Positions 1-8,771 of a stretch of DNA of 37,398 bases are shown here, piece after piece. Position 1 is the first letter of the stretch. Every line of letters begins with the position of its first letter. The stretch is from Rhodospirillales bacterium (GTDB lineage: Bacteria; Pseudomonadota; Alphaproteobacteria; TMED109): positions 1 to 37,398 of the forward strand of contig JAPPED010000025.1 of NCBI GenBank assembly GCA_028824295.1, in the 5' to 3' direction. Under the pieces are notes generated by a model. The model saw nothing but the letters and a program-made list of their open reading frames with translations, did no database searches and was not told the DNA's origin. Position numbers and translations under genes: made by a program.

Positions 1-1
1 C

Positions 2-1654
2 CTGCTCGGCCAGGAAGTGCTGGTTCGCACGTTGACCAACGCGTTCGAGCAGGGGCGAATCGCGCACGCATTCCTCTTTGTCGGGGTGCGTGGTGTCGGC
101 AAGACCACCACTGCGCGTATCATCGCCCGCGGCCTGAACTGTTTGAGCAGCGATAACCCGACGGTTCGCCCGTGCGGCGAATGCGCCTCCTGCACGGAGG
201 CGCTGGCGGAACGGCACTTGGACATTCTCGAAATCGACGGTGCGAGTCACACCGGCGTCGATGACGTGCGGGAACTGACCGACGCCGCGCATTACCGCCC
301 GACGACGGGGCGCTACAAGGTGTACATCGTGGACGAGGTCCACATGTTGTCGCAACAGGCGTTCAACGCGCTTCTCAAGACACTGGAAGAGCCGCCGGCG
401 CACGTCGTGTTCATCTTTTGCACGACGGAGGTGCGGCGCGTTCCGGTGACCGTGCTGTCGCGCTGCCAACGGTTTGATTTGCTGCGGGTTCCGCAGGAAC
501 TTCTTGTGGAGCACTTTCGCCGGATTGTGGAGCTGGAGGCAGCGCAAATCGACGATGAGGCGCTGCGGCTGATTGCCCGGGCTGCCGACGGGTCGGTTCG
601 GGACGGGTTGTCCATCCTCGACCAAGCCATCAGCCATCAGGGCGGCGTCATCGAGGCGCCCGCAACGCGGGACATGCTGGGGTTTGCGGATCGCACCCTA
701 GTGTTCGACCTGTTCGAGCGAATCATGGCCGGCGAGGCGGCGGTCGCCCTGGAGCAGCTCACCAGCCTGTATGCCGCCGGGGCCGAGCCGCGCGTCGTTC
801 TGGAAGACATGCTGGGGCTTACCCATTGGCTTTCCCGCATATGCGTGGCGCCGGAAAGCGCGGAGGCGCCCGAGGTGCCCGAACACGAACGGATGCGCGG
901 CCGGGAACTGGCGGAGAAACTGTCCGTGCCGGTATTGGCGCGAACCTGGCAGATGATCCTGCGTGCCCTTGAAGAGGCCGGTTCCGCCCCGGATTCGCGT
1001 AGCGCGATCGAGATGGCCGTCATTCGCCTGTGCTTCGTGGCCGACCTGCCGGATCCCGGCGCGTTGGTGCGGCGCCTTGGCACCGAAAGCACGGCAACGG
1101 AGGCCGATCCGGCGCCGGCCGCCGCACCGGCACCGGCGCCGTCGCCGGGTGGGCAAGGCCGCGCCGTGGCGGCGCTTCCCGGCGGCTCGCAGGCGGTCGC
1201 CGAGCCGGCCAGCGCGCCGCCGCCGCCCCAGGGGTCGGCGGCTCCCGCCACGTTCGAGGATCTCATCGATCGGTTGCGCGACCGCAAGCATGTGCGCCTG
1301 GTTTACGGGCTCGAGAATTACGTTCATCTCGTCAGATACGATCCCCACCAGCGGCAACTCGAATACCGGGCGTCGGAGGGGACACCGCAGGGGTTTGTCG
1401 AGTCGCTCGCAAAGAACCTCGAACGCACCACCGGGTTTCGCTGGTTACTGGTGCTCGTACAATCCGGTGGACAGGAAACCGTGCGCGAGCAGCGCGTGAA
1501 GCAGCACGAGGTGCGTATACGCCATGCCGAAGCCCAATCCATCGTCAAGACAGCGCGCCGGCGGGTTCGCAACCTGCCCGACGGGATGCGGGTAGGCGAG
1601 CCGACTGTCAACGAAGTGAGGAAACGGTCGGTGGCCAAGGAGGACCAAGCATGA
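2..1654 (+). CDS. dnaX: DNA polymerase III subunit gamma/tau (5' end outside window)
   Basis: DnaX is the AAA+ clamp-loader subunit of the replicative polymerase; it loads the beta sliding clamp and tethers the polymerase cores. The reading frame is open from base 2, so the true start lies upstream. Visible motifs are the Walker A loop GVRGVGKTTTAR, a four-cysteine zinc module (C-x8 spacing, then CGECASC), Walker B DEVHML, and the SRC sensor in VLSRCQRF. A proline/alanine-rich linker follows, then a tau-like C-terminal domain. The stop codon overlaps the ATG of the next gene, so dnaX and ybaB are translationally coupled. Identity is essentially certain. Confidence 0.97.
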   Translation: MLGQEVLVRTLTNAFEQGRIAHAFLFVGVRGVGKTTTARIIARGLNCLSSDNPTVRPCGECASCTEALAERHLDILEIDGASHTGVDDVRELTDAAHYRPTTGRYKVYIVDEVHMLSQQAFNALLKTLEEPPAHVVFIFCTTEVRRVPVTVLSRCQRFDLLRVPQELLVEHFRRIVELEAAQIDDEALRLIARAADGSVRDGLSILDQAISHQGGVIEAPATRDMLGFADRTLVFDLFERIMAGEAAVALEQLTSLYAAGAEPRVVLEDMLGLTHWLSRICVAPESAEAPEVPEHERMRGRELAEKLSVPVLARTWQMILRALEEAGSAPDSRSAIEMAVIRLCFVADLPDPGALVRRLGTESTATEADPAPAAAPAPAPSPGGQGRAVAALPGGSQAVAEPASAPPPPQGSAAPATFEDLIDRLRDRKHVRLVYGLENYVHLVRYDPHQRQLEYRASEGTPQGFVESLAKNLERTTGFRWLLVLVQSGGQETVREQRVKQHEVRIRHAEAQSIVKTARRRVRNLPDGMRVGEPTVNEVRKRSVAKEDQA

Positions 1655-1968
1655 GTTTTGCCGACCTGCTCGAGAGCATGGGGAGTCTTAAGGAAGGTCT
1701 CGCGGACCTGCAGGGAAAATTGCGCGGCCTTGAGTTCACCGGCGAAGGCGGCGCCGGGTTGGTGAGGGTTACCGTCAACGGGGTGGGAGACTGCGTTCGG
1801 GTCGAAATCGATCCGTCGCTGACTTCCGATTTGCCGATGCTGCAAGATCTCGTGGTGGCTGCTCAGAATCAGGCGAGAGCACGGATGGAACAGAAGGTGC
1901 AGGAAGAAGTGAAGACGACGATGGGCTCGATTCTGCCGATTCCGCCCTGGTTGCTGTCACGGCTCTAA
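1651..1968 (+). CDS. ybaB: YbaB/EbfC family nucleoid-associated protein
   Basis: A 105-residue protein of the YbaB/EbfC family, small dimeric DNA-binding proteins that sit on the nucleoid. It starts at the ATG overlapping the dnaX stop (ATGA). An N-terminal helical part (MSFADLLESMGSLKEGLADLQ) leads into the family core with GGAGLVRVTVNG and the VEIDPSL strand, followed by a C-terminal helix and a short proline-containing tail. Its position between dnaX and recR is the classical arrangement for the family. Length and motifs fit; its exact cellular role remains poorly defined in the family at large. Confidence 0.93.
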   Translation: MSFADLLESMGSLKEGLADLQGKLRGLEFTGEGGAGLVRVTVNGVGDCVRVEIDPSLTSDLPMLQDLVVAAQNQARARMEQKVQEEVKTTMGSILPIPPWLLSRL

Positions 1969-1977
1969 CCGTTCCGG

Positions 1978-2595
1978 ATGACCGACCAGACTGAGCCGAT
2001 TCAGGTACTGGTGGACCGCCTGGCGCGTCTGCCGGGTCTGGGTCCTCGATCGGCGCGACGAATCACGCTCCACCTTCTCAAGCGCCGCAATGCCACCATG
2101 CGAGAGGTGATCGAGGCATTGCGGACGGCTGCCGAAGCGGTTCGTCCATGCAGTGTCTGCGGAAGCCTGGATACCAGGGACCCGTGCGGAATATGTCAGG
2201 ACCCGAAGCGCGATATGCGAGCTCTTTGCGTGGTCGAGGACGTTGCCGACGTGTGGGCACTCGAGCGCGCGCGCGCGTTCTCCGGTCGGTACCACGTGTT
2301 GGGCGGTACGCTCAATGCGCTTGACGGCGTGGGGCCCGAGGACTTGACGGTGGAATCCCTGGTGCAGCGAGCGACCGAGCACGGGGTGCAGGAGGTGATT
2401 CTGGCACTTTCAGCCACGGTCGACGGACAGGTTACTGCCCACTACGTGGCTGAACGGCTGGGCGGAATCAACGTCCGCGTCACCCGCCTTGCGCAGGGAG
2501 TTCCCGTCGGCGGCGAGCTCGACTACCTGGACGAAGGAACGTTGGGTGCCGCGCTGGCTGCCCGGCGTGCATTTGACAGCGCGGACCCGCTCTGA
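1978..2595 (+). CDS. recR: Recombination mediator RecR
   Basis: RecR works with RecO and RecF to load RecA onto SSB-coated gaps. The 205-residue protein has the expected order: a helix-hairpin-helix region ([15 protein letters not shown]), a four-cysteine zinc finger (CSVCGSLD then CGICQD), a Toprim domain beginning [15 protein letters not shown], and the C-terminal segment with [20 protein letters not shown]. It begins 9 nt after the ybaB stop and completes the dnaX-ybaB-recR operon. Length is normal and no defect is visible. Confidence 0.97.
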   Translation: MTDQTEPIQVLVDRLARLPGLGPRSARRITLHLLKRRNATMREVIEALRTAAEAVRPCSVCGSLDTRDPCGICQDPKRDMRALCVVEDVADVWALERARAFSGRYHVLGGTLNALDGVGPEDLTVESLVQRATEHGVQEVILALSATVDGQVTAHYVAERLGGINVRVTRLAQGVPVGGELDYLDEGTLGAALAARRAFDSADPL

Positions 2596-2605
2596 GGTCC
2601 TGGCG

Positions 2606-3661
2606 CTACCGGTCGCCCGCAGGCGGCGTACCCTGAACCGCCGTTGACCCTGCAATTGCCTCCGCGTCGCTGCCGACCTCGACCTCGCGGATCTTTTCTG
2701 CCCGGCTCTGAATCTTGCGGCTGGACGTCTCGATGTCCCGCAGGTCCTTGTCCGCCTGTGCGAAGTGCCGCTGGAGGTTGCTTACGCGGGTGTCCAGCCG
2801 GTTCAAATCCTGCATCAGATGGCCCAGTTCAACCTGAATCAGGTTGGCGTTCGTCCGAAAGTCGGCGTCGCGGAGTACGCCCCGAATCGTATTGAGAAGT
2901 GCCATGGTGGTCGATGGTGAAGCTATCCCGATTCGCGACTCGAACGCGTACTCGACGGTTTTCGGAAAGCTCGCGTGCAGTTCGGCGAACAGCGATTCGC
3001 TGGGCAGGAACATCACCGCCCAGTCGGACGTTTCGCCCGGCACGATGTAGCGATCCCGGATGTCGGAAATGTGCTTCTTGACGGCCGCTTCAAGATTCCG
3101 CCGAGCGTCCCGCTCCTCCGCGGTGCCGCGAGCCTCAAGGAAGGCACGGAAGCTCGTGATCGGGAATTTCGAATCGATCGCGATGGGCCCCGGCGGGTGC
3201 GGCAGCATGACCAGGCAGTCAACCCGATTCCGGTTGGAGAGGGTCCGCTGGAACGCATACGCCCTCGGCGGCAGTGCCTGGTGTACGAGGTTCTCGAGCT
3301 GTACTTCGCCGAAGGCGCCGGCGGCCTGCTTGTTGGCCAGCAGGTTCTGCAACTCGATGACATGCGTGTCGAGCTTTTCAATCCGCTTGTGAGCTTCGCG
3401 GATTTCACCTATCCGCTCGCGAAGCCCGGCCAGCGTCTGGTTCGTTTCGCTGGCTTGTCGGTCGGACGCCTCGTCAATTGTCTTCCAGCGAAGTTCGAGG
3501 GTTTCGACGAATGATTGGATCTTGCCCTCCGTCCGATTGATCGAGTCCCGCAGGGTGACTAGGTCGCCGTCGGGTCGCCGGGGCCGCAGCAGCAGGCCGA
3601 CGACCAAACAAAGGACGCCGACCGCCGTGCCGATCAGCAGCTCGAGTCCGCTCACATCCAT
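2606..3661 (-). CDS. rmuC: DNA recombination protein RmuC
   Basis: RmuC is a membrane-anchored, coiled-coil protein with a nuclease-like domain that limits DNA inversions at short inverted repeats. I placed the start at the ATG at 3661 because a hydrophobic anchor (LELLIGTAVGVLCLVVGLLL) follows directly. An upstream ATG at 3706 is possible but would overlap the preceding gene by 29 nt. After the anchor come a long helical region, the conserved GAFGEVQLENL block, and the IAIDSKFP motif of the RmuC core. It converges on recR with a 10-nt gap and is probably co-transcribed with the upstream dehydrogenase gene. Confidence 0.92.
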   Translation of the reverse strand: MDVSGLELLIGTAVGVLCLVVGLLLRPRRPDGDLVTLRDSINRTEGKIQSFVETLELRWKTIDEASDRQASETNQTLAGLRERIGEIREAHKRIEKLDTHVIELQNLLANKQAAGAFGEVQLENLVHQALPPRAYAFQRTLSNRNRVDCLVMLPHPPGPIAIDSKFPITSFRAFLEARGTAEERDARRNLEAAVKKHISDIRDRYIVPGETSDWAVMFLPSESLFAELHASFPKTVEYAFESRIGIASPSTTMALLNTIRGVLRDADFRTNANLIQVELGHLMQDLNRLDTRVSNLQRHFAQADKDLRDIETSSRKIQSRAEKIREVEVGSDAEAIAGSTAVQGTPPAGDR

Positions 3662-3677
3662 GGTCGGCACAGGAAAA

Positions 3678-4472
3678 TCAGATGTAGTTGCGGACGATTC
3701 CGCCATCGACGCGCAACGAGGCCCCGTTGGTTGCTGTCGACGCAGGGCTGCAGACGTAGCAGATCAGGTTCGCCACCTCTTCCGGCGTCGAGTACCGGCC
3801 GAGCAGGGAAGAGGTCTTACGAACCGTGAAGGTCTCTCGTTTCAGCTCATCCACCGTGCGCCGCTCGGCCTGCGCCAATCGCTGCAGGCGATCGGACTGG
3901 GTCTCGACCCAGGTGGGTCCAGGTAGCACCGAATTGACCGTTACGCCGGTACCGCCCGTTGTTTCGGCCAGCCCGCGCCCGATCGCGAGTTGGGCCGCCT
4001 TGCTGAAACCGTACGGGATCATGTCCGGCGGGATGTGAACGCCCGATTCGCTCGAAACGAACACGATTCGGCCCCAGTCCTTCTGCAGCATTGCCGGGAG
4101 ATAGTGTCGGGCCAGCCGCACGCCGCTCATCACATTCACCTGAAAGTACTCCTGCCATTCCGAGTCATCGAACTCGGCGAACGGGCGCATATGGTAAATG
4201 CCGAGATTGTTGACGAGGACATCGACAACCGGCACCGCAGTGGTGATGGCGTGGCAGCCTTCGGCGGTGCCGAGATCGCCCGCAACGGTTCGTATCGATG
4301 CACCTGGCCGCCCGGCGCGAAACTTGTCGTCCGCCTGCGCGACACTGTCCGGTGTACGCCCGTGCAGCACCACCCGGGCCCCCATGTCCGCCAGTCCGCA
4401 GAGCGTGGCGTAGCCAATGCCCCGGGTCGAACCCGTGACCAGCGCGACGCGGCCGGTGAGATCAAGATCCAT
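3678..4472 (-). CDS. SDR family NAD(P)-dependent oxidoreductase
   Basis: A classical short-chain dehydrogenase/reductase of 264 residues counted from the ATG at 4472, where the family-typical start MDLDLTGRVALVTGS begins. The cofactor loop is TGSTRGIG, the structural motif is NNLG, and the catalytic S/Y/K set is seen in SSESG...YGFSK. The end of the protein, GASLRVDGGIVRNYI, is also family-typical. Loop residues do not reveal the substrate. It precedes rmuC on the same strand, but a functional link is not evident. It could equally be annotated as a 3-oxoacyl-ACP-reductase-like protein; no fatty-acid genes lie nearby to support that. Confidence 0.88.
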   Translation of the reverse strand: MDLDLTGRVALVTGSTRGIGYATLCGLADMGARVVLHGRTPDSVAQADDKFRAGRPGASIRTVAGDLGTAEGCHAITTAVPVVDVLVNNLGIYHMRPFAEFDDSEWQEYFQVNVMSGVRLARHYLPAMLQKDWGRIVFVSSESGVHIPPDMIPYGFSKAAQLAIGRGLAETTGGTGVTVNSVLPGPTWVETQSDRLQRLAQAERRTVDELKRETFTVRKTSSLLGRYSTPEEVANLICYVCSPASTATNGASLRVDGGIVRNYI

Positions 4473-4594
4473 GGCTGCTGAACCCGGTTCGCTTGGAAGG
4501 GGCGAGCACGGAAACGTCGCGGGCGCGCCCCGGTGCGACCACCGTCGCGGCGCGCGGTAGAATGGGCGTCCCACGAGCTCCCGGAATCAGGTTC

Positions 4595-5239
4595 ATGTCT
4601 TCCAACCCCGCTGCTTCCCCTCAGACCTCAACGCTGGCTGCAGAGTTGCTGCCGGCGCCTGCGCTGCCGCGACTGATGCGGGACGCCATGCTGGTGCTCG
4701 CGGGATCCGCCATCGTGGCCGCATCAGCGCGCCTGACGATTCCGCTGGAGCCGGTGCCGGTTACGGGGCAGACGTTCGGAGTGTTGGTGGTCGCCATGGC
4801 GCTGGGTTCACGACTCGGTACGTTGGCGCTCGCAGCCTACCTGATCGAGGGTCTGGCCGGCCTTCCGGTGTTCGCCGGCGGAGCCTCCGGACCGGGTGCG
4901 ATTGCGGGCCCGAGCGGCGGGTACCTGATCGGCTACTTGCCGGCAGCCTGGCTGATTGGGCGCTTGGCGGAGCTGGGCTGGGATCGTACCGTGACCCGCA
5001 CAGCGCTGGCCATGCTGGCAGGCAACATCGCGCTCTACGTGCCTGGGCTGCTGTGGCTCGGGTGGCACGTTTCGGGGTTGCCGGCAGAGGAACTAGGCGG
5101 TCAGTCGCTCGTGATGGTGGTCCTGTGGGGCGGCCTGATCCCCTTCATTCCGGGGGACGCCATCAAGCTGGCGCTGGCGGCAGTGGTCATGCCGCTGGGC
5201 TGGAAGCTGGCGCGGTGGAAGAGCGGCCAACCGCTCTGA
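4595..5239 (+). CDS. bioY: Biotin transporter BioY (ECF substrate-binding component)
   Basis: BioY is the membrane substrate-capture protein for biotin uptake, either with the ECF energising module or alone. The ATG at 4595 gives 214 residues, close to the usual size. The sequence is strongly hydrophobic with five to six predicted membrane segments and carries the family blocks PLEPVPVTGQTFGVLV, GLAGLPVFAGGASGPG, GPSGGYLIGYLPAAWLIG and PFIPGDAIKLALA. It stands alone on the plus strand with no bioMN genes beside it, so energising subunits, if used, must be elsewhere. An in-frame start further upstream (near 4493) would add a non-conserved, arginine-rich leader and was not chosen. Confidence 0.93.
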   Translation: MSSNPAASPQTSTLAAELLPAPALPRLMRDAMLVLAGSAIVAASARLTIPLEPVPVTGQTFGVLVVAMALGSRLGTLALAAYLIEGLAGLPVFAGGASGPGAIAGPSGGYLIGYLPAAWLIGRLAELGWDRTVTRTALAMLAGNIALYVPGLLWLGWHVSGLPAEELGGQSLVMVVLWGGLIPFIPGDAIKLALAAVVMPLGWKLARWKSGQPL

Positions 5240-5291
5240 GTCCCTATTCTATCCGGGGCGGCCATGCCGACGCCGGCTGCCCCGGTCCCGA

Positions 5292-6368
5292 TCAGGCCGA
5301 CATATCGGCCGTTTTTCCCGCTTCCTGGGCTTCCGCGATCGGTCGCAAGCCTTCCGCCTCGCGAATGGCGGCTTCGATGAGATCCGCCACGTCGGGATGT
5401 TCGCGAAGGTAGACCTTCGCGTTCTCACGACCCTGACCGATCCGTTCGCTGTCATAGGAGTACCAAGACCCGGCTTTCTCGATCACGCTGTGCTTCACGC
5501 CAAGGTCCAGCATCTCGCCCAGTTTGGAAATGCCCTCCCCGTACATGATGTCGAACTCTACGGTCTTGAAGGGAGGGGCCATCTTGTTCTTGACGACGCG
5601 GACACGCGTCTGATTGCCGACGACGTCCGCCCCGTTCTTGATCTGCCCGATTCTCCGGATGTCTAGACGCACAGACGCATAGAATTTCAGCGCGTTACCA
5701 CCGGAGGTGGTCTCGGGACTGCCGTACATCACTCCCACCTTCATCCGGATCTGGTTGATGAAAATCACGATCGTCCGGGATTTGGAGATGGAGCCGGTCA
5801 GCTTGCGCAACGCCTGACTCATGAGTCGGGCCTGCAGGCCGACATGGGTGTCCCCCATCTCGCCCTCGAGTTCCGCCCGCGGGACCAGGGCCGCCACACT
5901 GTCGATCACCAGGACGTCGATCGCGCCTGACCGCACGAGGCTGTCCGCGATTTCCAGAGCCTGCTCCCCTGCGTCCGGCTGGGACAACAGAAGGTCCTCG
6001 ACGTTTACTCCGAGCCTCTGCGCGTACATGGGATCCAGCGCGTGCTCGGCGTCGACAAAGGCGCAGATCCCCCCGGTTTTCTGTGCTTCGGCGACCGTAT
6101 GCAGCGCCAGCGTGGTCTTCCCTGAACTCTCGGGACCATAGATTTCGATGACCCTGCCGCGTGGAAGACCGCCGATGCCAAGCGCCACATCGAGGCCAAC
6201 CGAACCCGTGGAGACGGCCTCCACCTCAATCGCACGGTCCGTTCCCAGACGCATGATCGAACCTGCGCCGAAATTCCGTTCAATGTCTTTCAGTGCGGCA
6301 TCAAGATTGCGTTGCCGATCGTCGGTTGGGGTGTTCACATCGATCACCTTGAGGTGGTTTGCAGCCAT
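5292..6368 (-). CDS. recA: Recombinase RecA
   Basis: RecA forms the ATP-dependent strand-exchange filament and triggers LexA self-cleavage. The start at 6368 is supported by a purine-rich AAGGAAGA site a few bases upstream and gives 358 residues, a normal bacterial length. Seen in order: the N-terminal polymerisation helix, Walker [10 protein letters not shown], the [17 protein letters not shown] segment, the L2 loop region with [17 protein letters not shown], and the C-terminal domain ([16 protein letters not shown]). It is monocistronic and convergent with bioY. A promoter candidate lies upstream; I did not find a convincing alphaproteobacterial LexA box (GAAC-N7-GAAC or its complement). 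Confidence 0.98.
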   Translation of the reverse strand: MAANHLKVIDVNTPTDDRQRNLDAALKDIERNFGAGSIMRLGTDRAIEVEAVSTGSVGLDVALGIGGLPRGRVIEIYGPESSGKTTLALHTVAEAQKTGGICAFVDAEHALDPMYAQRLGVNVEDLLLSQPDAGEQALEIADSLVRSGAIDVLVIDSVAALVPRAELEGEMGDTHVGLQARLMSQALRKLTGSISKSRTIVIFINQIRMKVGVMYGSPETTSGGNALKFYASVRLDIRRIGQIKNGADVVGNQTRVRVVKNKMAPPFKTVEFDIMYGEGISKLGEMLDLGVKHSVIEKAGSWYSYDSERIGQGRENAKVYLREHPDVADLIEAAIREAEGLRPIAEAQEAGKTADMSA

Positions 6369-6431
6369 TCTAGTCTTCCTTTGTCTCGACACGAGACTCA
6401 CCGAGAGCCAAATTCGTGTTTTCTAAGGCTG

Positions 6432-6460
6432 AGAATACAAAGGAAACATGAAGGCATCAA
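6432..6460 (-). promoter_or_regulatory. Putative sigma70-type promoter of recA
   Basis: On the minus strand the hexamers TTGATG (6455-6460) and TATTCT (6432-6437) are separated by exactly 17 bp and lie about 65 bp upstream of the recA ATG. Each matches four of six consensus positions. The assignment is by eye and untested. Confidence 0.4.
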
Positions 6461-6779
6461 GAGGGGAAATATTGTAGTCCTTGTTGCAGAATCTCCGGTC
6501 CGCGTGCAACGACGATGCGACCGACCCAAGCGAACGAACGTCGCCAACCCCGAGGACCCGATGCCCGCAGCAATGTTCGCGGTTCGTCCATCTCAAGCCC
6601 GCCTGATCGCCGGTTGCGGCAGCCGAGGACGAACTGGGATCGCCGGCCTGCACCAGGAGGCCGCGGGGATGAGGGGGTTTGATCGAGGCTTCCGGGCGGT
6701 GTATCGCTGTGCCGGCCGGCTGACGGCTATCCGGGCTCGAGGTTGCGGACCCGGAAGCGGACACAAGCAGGTTCTGACT
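6461..6779. other. Intergenic stretch, nothing recognised
   Basis: About 320 bp between the recA promoter and the hydrolase start. Open frames cross it, but I see no domain, RNA fold or repeat. The long in-frame extension of the hydrolase through this stretch is not protein-like. Confidence 0.5.
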
Positions 6780-7661
6780 GTGGGCCATCCCCTCCAGCAC
6801 CGGACGGCTGCACTGAAGCAAGTCGCAATGCACTATGTCGCCGCCGCAGGTGCCGGCGAGACGATTGTGCTGCTGCACGGTTGGCCGCAGACCTGGTATG
6901 CGTGGCGGATGGTCATACCGCACCTTGCCCGGGCAGGCTTTGCCGTGATTGCCCCGGACCTGCGCGGCCTGGGAGACACCTCCCGACCTGCCGATGGCTA
7001 TGACAGCGGGTCGGTGGCCGGCGACGTGACGGAGCTGCTGCAGAGCCACCTCGCGATCCCGCGCTTTCACCTGGTCGGCCATGACTGGGGAGGTGCGACC
7101 GCATTTGCCGTGGCCGCCGCGGCCCCGGCCGCCGTGCGGTCGCTCACGGTTGTCGACGTGACGGTGCCGGGCCTTGGGCCGGACCTGTCGCAGGGCGGGC
7201 GTCGCTGGCATCACGCATTTCACATGACCCCGGATCTGCCGGAGGCGCTCACCGAGGGTCGCGAGCGCGTGTATCTCAGCTGGTTCTACCGCGCGTTTTC
7301 GCAGCGGCCGGACGCCATCGACACGGCGGCGATCGATGAGTACCTGCGCAGCTACGGCCGTCCCGGTGCGCTCGGTGCAAGCTTCGCCTACTACCGCAGC
7401 ATCCCAGACACCGTCGCCGCCAACCAGGCGCTGGCGAAGCGCGGTTTTCGTCTCGCGATGCCGGTGCTCGCGGTGGGCGGCGGGTGCACGGCGGCCCGCG
7501 GCCGTGCCCGGGAGCCGGCGATTTCGCTGCGGACGATTGCGGACGACGTGACGGAGGCTGTGATCGCCGATTCCGGTCATTTCGTGCCCGAAGAGCAGCC
7601 TGCGGCCTTCGCGGACGTCCTGCTTTCATTTCTGGGCGGGCTCCGCAGCACCGGCCCGTGA
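6780..7661 (+). CDS. Alpha/beta hydrolase, epoxide hydrolase-like
   Basis: A 293-residue alpha/beta-hydrolase of the epoxide-hydrolase/haloalkane-dehalogenase branch. I chose the GTG at 6780 because it starts directly before the family's usual N-terminus (HPLQHRTAALKQVAMHY); an AGG lies about 8 nt upstream. Seen: the oxyanion-hole HGWP motif (residues 33-36), GHDWGG with the nucleophilic Asp at residue 102, aromatic cap-domain residues around YLSWFYRAF, and the terminal histidine in SGHFVPEE. The Asp nucleophile and HGWP fit soluble epoxide hydrolases; the substrate is unknown. It faces the convergent dehalogenase gene, and both could act on xenobiotics, though that is only inference. Confidence 0.85.
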   Translation: MGHPLQHRTAALKQVAMHYVAAAGAGETIVLLHGWPQTWYAWRMVIPHLARAGFAVIAPDLRGLGDTSRPADGYDSGSVAGDVTELLQSHLAIPRFHLVGHDWGGATAFAVAAAAPAAVRSLTVVDVTVPGLGPDLSQGGRRWHHAFHMTPDLPEALTEGRERVYLSWFYRAFSQRPDAIDTAAIDEYLRSYGRPGALGASFAYYRSIPDTVAANQALAKRGFRLAMPVLAVGGGCTAARGRAREPAISLRTIADDVTEAVIADSGHFVPEEQPAAFADVLLSFLGGLRSTGP

Positions 7662-7752
7662 GCCGGCCGAAGTCCCCGTCTCGGGTCCCCGGCGTCTTCC
7701 GGCGCCTATCTCCCTGCGAGCCGCGCCGGCAACCGCGCCTCGAGGGCTCCCG

Positions 7753-8481
7753 TCAACAGCCGAGCTGAGCGGCCAGATCGAGGAAGTCGCTTGCCGCGAC
7801 GTCCCAGGCCTCGTCCGGTTCCAGGTCCACCGTCTGTCGAGGTCCGTACTCGGTGGGCCGCGCGACGAACGCCGTGCGCATGCCGCGTCCGCGCGCGGCG
7901 CGCAAGTCGTCATTGTGGGCCGCGACCATCATGGTCTCCTGCGGTAGGAGCCCGAGCATCCGGATCGTGGTGTCGTAGACCTCGGCGCGCGGTTTGTACT
8001 GGCAGGCCATTTCGGCACCCAGTGGCGCATCCCACGGCAGCCCGGCGTGACGCGCCATGTTGACGATCAGCGCGACGTGTCCATTCGAGAGCGCGGCAAG
8101 CAGGAACCGCTCGCGGAGTCGGCGCATACCCTCGGCTGCATCGGGCCAGCCGTCCAGCCGGTGCCACACCCGGTTGAGGTGGCGGCGTTCCTCATCGTTC
8201 AGACCGGAGAGTCCGAAACGGGGCAACAAGCCGTCGAGAATCTCTCGGTGCAGGACGTCAAGATGCACGTACTCGCGGACGTTCTCCCGCACCGGCGCCA
8301 TCGCAGGCTGGTAGCCGGCCCGCCAGGCGTCGGCAAATCCCTCGCAGTCGACCTGGAGGCCCTTCGTGGCGCTCAGGGCCTCGCATTCGCGGATTACCGA
8401 CCCGCGCCAGTCCACTACGGTGCCGAATACGTCGAAACACAGTGCCTTGACTGCAGCAGGGGAGTCATTGCGATCGTTCAT
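7753..8481 (-). CDS. Haloacid dehalogenase type II (HAD superfamily)
   Basis: A 242-residue HAD-superfamily hydrolase of the (S)-2-haloacid dehalogenase type, predicted to replace halogen by hydroxyl on short 2-haloalkanoates using an aspartyl-enzyme intermediate. Motif I is CFDVFGTVVDWR with Asp17 as nucleophile, motif II is ALSNGH, the motif III lysine is in CQYKPRAEVY, and motif IV is AAHNDDLRAARGRGM. The arginine and tyrosine expected in type II enzymes are present in the right regions. Length is typical. The physiological substrate is not revealed by context; many genomic homologues are annotated by similarity only. Confidence 0.88.
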   Translation of the reverse strand: MNDRNDSPAAVKALCFDVFGTVVDWRGSVIRECEALSATKGLQVDCEGFADAWRAGYQPAMAPVRENVREYVHLDVLHREILDGLLPRFGLSGLNDEERRHLNRVWHRLDGWPDAAEGMRRLRERFLLAALSNGHVALIVNMARHAGLPWDAPLGAEMACQYKPRAEVYDTTIRMLGLLPQETMMVAAHNDDLRAARGRGMRTAFVARPTEYGPRQTVDLEPDEAWDVAASDFLDLAAQLGC

Positions 8482-8771
8482 GGGTTCGTCTCCGGCACGT
8501 GACGGGCCCGGACGCTACAGCACCTGCGTCGAGGCTGCGCGCAGAATGCAGCGGCCCGTTTGCTGGGAGCAGCGGCGGCGTGGGATTGTCAGCTGTTCGT
8601 CGACTAAGATGACGGCCCAGTTTGGCTGCTCTTCCTGCGATTGGATGCGCTAGGGGAAGGAACGTCGGTTTCTCGACCCTCCCGGCGGCAGGACTTGGAA
8701 GAAAGCCACACTATGAGACACGGAACTGCCTACGATGCGCCGCCGGTGTGAAACAGCGGAGCCTGCGGGCG

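Noticed and set aside
637-1357. Long minus-strand frames opposite dnaX
   Set aside because: They lie opposite a certain gene, are rich in Arg/Ser/Gly/Pro as GC-rich shadows are, and show no domain.
6369-6480. LexA/SOS box upstream of recA
   Set aside because: Neither GAAC-N7-GAAC, GTTC-N7-GTTC nor CTGT-N8-ACAG is present in the stretch read.
6312-6779. N-terminal extension of the epoxide hydrolase-like protein
   Set aside because: The extra 156 codons do not look like protein and cross the recA promoter; the GTG at 6780 fits the family N-terminus.
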